DNA of 6,649 nucleotides from Nitrospirota bacterium (lineage in GTDB: Bacteria > Nitrospirota_A > Leptospirillia > Leptospirillales > Leptospirillaceae), in the NCBI GenBank assembly GCA_021838765.1, contig JAKCCY010000146.1, positions 1 through 6,649 of the forward strand. The letters run 5' to 3'. Positions 5,152 through 6,649 of the stretch are shown one piece after another. The translations under genes were made by a program, and so were the position numbers. How positions within the stretch are numbered: the first letter of the stretch is position 1; each line of letters begins with the position of its first letter. The notes below the pieces were generated by a model. The model saw nothing but the letters and a program-made list of their open reading frames with translations. It was not told the DNA's origin and did no database searches.

Positions 5152-6294
5152 TCAATCCGGGAGGTTGCCCTCTCTGAAACAACCGGCCGGCCGAGGTGTT
5201 TTGAGAATCCTCAAAATCCTTTTGAAGGCTGGTCGGTTTTGATTCATCATCTGCTTGGAGATATTTCTGAGCGTCAGCAGGTTTTGTTCTCGGGCATTGT
5301 CCATTGCGGCGTTTTCCGCTGGAATGACGGGCTCCATCCGCAGTGTGATCTGGGAGGATGACTCTTGGTTGCTAATGGGTGGATCAGCAAAGAGAAGATT
5401 TTTTAGTGGTGATGGCCATTGTGCCTCTTCCCAGTGATAAGGGCTTTCTCTTGGGTGTTCGGGAGAGGTTTTTCCTGTTCCAAGAGACAGGAGAAAAATG
5501 CCTTTTCGGATATTGCCCAATTGATAGGAGTTTTCCAAGGCATATCTCATGGGATTATTGGCAAAGACTCCGCCGTCGACCAGTACAATTGTCTGTTTTG
5601 GGGAGGATGTTTGCCTGTGGGCGGGAAGTTCGACAGGGGGGAAGTAGCCCGGGGCGGCAACAGCCGCCCGGGCGACTTCACTCATCGGGTAGTCGTTGGT
5701 GCTTTTGACCCAGCTTTTAAAGAAAAACGGTTTCTTCTCCTTGATGTTGTAGGTTGGAACAAGAATGGGAACGAGGGACTTTTTTAGTCCGGTTTTGCCA
5801 AAGGTTTGCCTGAAAATGTTCAGTGGCGGTTCCGGTGAGTATTTTGTTGAGGTGAGGAAACGCTTTTCTTCCGTTTCGGTTGATGGGGGAGGAAAGAGGA
5901 TCCTGCTGTCGCGTTCATAGAATCCGACAATATCTTTGGCGGAAAACTGAGCTTTTTGGGAATCCTTTTCTGATGGTTTTGTCAGTGCCAGGGAAATGAC
6001 AGCCCCTGTGGATGTTCCCGAAATGAAGTCAAACAGTCTGCTGACCGGTTCCCCGGTTTCTTCTTCGATCCTTTCAAGAACCGCTGCGGGAATGATGCCC
6101 CGGACGCCTCCTCCATCGATCGACAGAATCCGGATGCAGGGATTGAAATCTGATGAAGGAAGAATGGTCTGGTCCTGTTGAGTAATGCTCTGGCCAAATA
6201 CAGGGGGCTTTTCAGACGGAGAAAATAGGAAAACGATCAGAAAAATGGATGTGAGGAAGTTTCTGAAAGGAGCAGAATCTCTTTTATGAGTCAT
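5152..6294 (-). CDS. Exported patatin-like phospholipase/lipase
   Basis: This 380-aa protein is a patatin-family acyl hydrolase acting on lipids through a Ser-Asp dyad. Counted from ATG 6294, the oxyanion loop DGGGVRG is at 60-66, the nucleophile elbow GTSTG at 93-97 (Ser95), the block RAAVAAPGYFPPVELP near 209-224, and the catalytic aspartate in DGGVFANNP is Asp240. All key residues are present, so it should be active. The N-terminus has a signal-peptide shape: basic THKR...R, hydrophobic FLTSIFLIVFLF, then a cleavable-looking VFGQS near 32-36, with no lipobox cysteine. It is therefore probably periplasmic or secreted. The frame remains open to TTG 6351, and TTG 6315 has GGAGAA 6 nt upstream; ATG 6294 has a poor ribosome-binding site but gives the cleanest signal peptide, so the start is uncertain by up to 19 residues. 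The gene is convergent with the aldolase and sits alone. Substrate is unknown. Confidence 0.85.
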   Translation of the reverse strand: MTHKRDSAPFRNFLTSIFLIVFLFSPSEKPPVFGQSITQQDQTILPSSDFNPCIRILSIDGGGVRGIIPAAVLERIEEETGEPVSRLFDFISGTSTGAVISLALTKPSEKDSQKAQFSAKDIVGFYERDSRILFPPPSTETEEKRFLTSTKYSPEPPLNIFRQTFGKTGLKKSLVPILVPTYNIKEKKPFFFKSWVKSTNDYPMSEVARAAVAAPGYFPPVELPAHRQTSSPKQTIVLVDGGVFANNPMRYALENSYQLGNIRKGIFLLSLGTGKTSPEHPRESPYHWEEAQWPSPLKNLLFADPPISNQESSSQITLRMEPVIPAENAAMDNAREQNLLTLRNISKQMMNQNRPAFKRILRILKTPRPAGCFREGNLPD

Positions 6295-6388
6295 GTTTGA
6301 ATGGCACTCGATCAATCTTGATTCTCCGCATGACATAAGCACAAATCTCAATCTGAAATGCCGGTGCGTTTTAAAACCCTTTGCATCA

Positions 6389-6417
6389 ATAAAACATGCC
6401 AGAGGCTCTTTTGTCGA
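6389..6417 (-). promoter_or_regulatory. Candidate promoter of the patatin gene
   Basis: On the minus strand TCGACA (6417-6412) is followed after 17 bp by TTTTAT (6394-6389): 5 of 6 and 4 of 6 matches. Transcription would start near 6382, about 88 nt before ATG 6294. It lies between the upstream terminator and the gene, where a promoter is needed, but the match is modest. Confidence 0.35.
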
Positions 6418-6471
6418 TGGATGTGCTGAAGGGAGATTTTTGGGGGGGAAGGTGGGGAAATAGTAAAGAGG

Positions 6472-6497
6472 GGAATGCCAGGTTTTCCTGGCATTCC
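6472..6497 (-). terminator. Intrinsic terminator of the PEP-CTERM protein gene
   Basis: GGAATGCCAGG (6472-6482) and CCTGGCATTCC (6487-6497) form a perfect 11-bp stem closed by a 4-nt loop. It begins 22 nt after the stop codon at 6522-6520. On the minus strand it is followed by CCTCTTTACTATTTCC, a pyrimidine-rich tail with interrupted T-runs. It separates the PEP-CTERM gene from the patatin gene. Confidence 0.8.
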
Positions 6498-6519
6498 GGA
6501 TATGGCTCTGAAACTAGTC

Positions 6520-6649
6520 TCAGGCTTTTTTGGGCATTGTCTTTCGGAGAGAGAAGCCGATCATGGCCAGAAGTGCGGAACCGAGAAGCCAGAAAGATCC
6601 GGGTTCCGGTGTCGGAGAAGGACCCAGTCCATCGCCGAATTCATACGAA
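6520..6649 (-). CDS. C-terminal end of a PEP-CTERM (exosortase-sorted) surface protein, partial
   Basis: The last 42 codons of a gene entering from the right edge are visible. They read SYEFGDGLGPSP, then TPEPGSFWLLGSALLAMIGF, then SLRKTMPKKA and a stop. This is the tripartite PEP-CTERM sorting signal: a Pro-Glu-Pro motif, one hydrophobic helix, and a short basic tail ending the protein. Proteins carrying it are exported, and in exosortase-bearing Gram-negative bacteria they are cleaved and anchored or released at the envelope, often alongside exopolysaccharide production. What the protein does depends on the part outside the window. A perfect hairpin terminator follows 22 nt downstream. No exosortase gene is in the window. 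Confidence 0.8.
   Translation of the reverse strand, partial: SYEFGDGLGPSPTPEPGSFWLLGSALLAMIGFSLRKTMPKKA

Noticed and set aside
5152..6294. Patatin as a CBASS (CapV-type) anti-phage effector
   Set aside because: It has a likely signal peptide, and no cyclase or other defence gene lies beside it.

Overview
The window looks like chromosomal DNA of a chemolithoautotrophic bacterium, most likely a Leptospirillum-like member of the Nitrospirota. This rests on gene content and my memory of that group, not on a marker gene. The pointers are tandem proteins of the CO-dehydrogenase beta / acetyl-CoA-synthase epsilon type (in reverse-TCA organisms such proteins accompany 2-oxoacid:ferredoxin oxidoreductases), a NuoL/DabB-type proton-channel protein, an archaeal/FbaB-type class I aldolase and a PEP-CTERM protein. 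No phage, transposon, CRISPR, rRNA or tRNA signature is visible.

Layout. Positions 1-1801 (minus strand): a 573-aa NuoL/DabB-like membrane protein whose stop codon overlaps (TGATG) the start of a second hydrophobic protein that runs off the left edge. A good sigma70-type promoter lies about 105 nt upstream of the first gene. Positions 1802-2314 are a long intergenic stretch with that promoter, a mini-ORF overlapping the start codon, and palindromes. Positions 2315-3710 (minus): two tandem, gapless 193-aa paralogues about 68% identical, both starting with GTG behind a strong Shine-Dalgarno. They are separated by an attenuator-like hairpin and followed by a perfect 13-bp stem terminator-like hairpin. 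Their promoter (TTGACA-18-TACAAT) is very good. Positions 3711-4175 are the divergent intergenic region. Positions 4176-5093 (plus): class I fructose-bisphosphate aldolase. Positions 5152-6294 (minus, convergent): an exported patatin-like lipase/phospholipase. Positions 6472-6497 are a strong terminator hairpin, and 6520-6649 (minus, partial) is the C-terminal end of a PEP-CTERM/exosortase substrate.

How it fits together. The left part suggests carbon and energy metabolism: ion-translocating or inorganic-carbon-uptake membrane subunits, putative accessory subunits of a ferredoxin-dependent oxidoreductase (CO2 fixation), and an aldolase that would carry fixed carbon into sugars by gluconeogenesis. 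The right part (exported patatin, PEP-CTERM protein) concerns the cell envelope or exterior and looks functionally separate. The most interesting points are the duplicated CO_dh-family pair with its conserved Cys/His set and inter-gene hairpin, the divergent NuoL/DabB-like protein, and the PEP-CTERM tail at the right edge.
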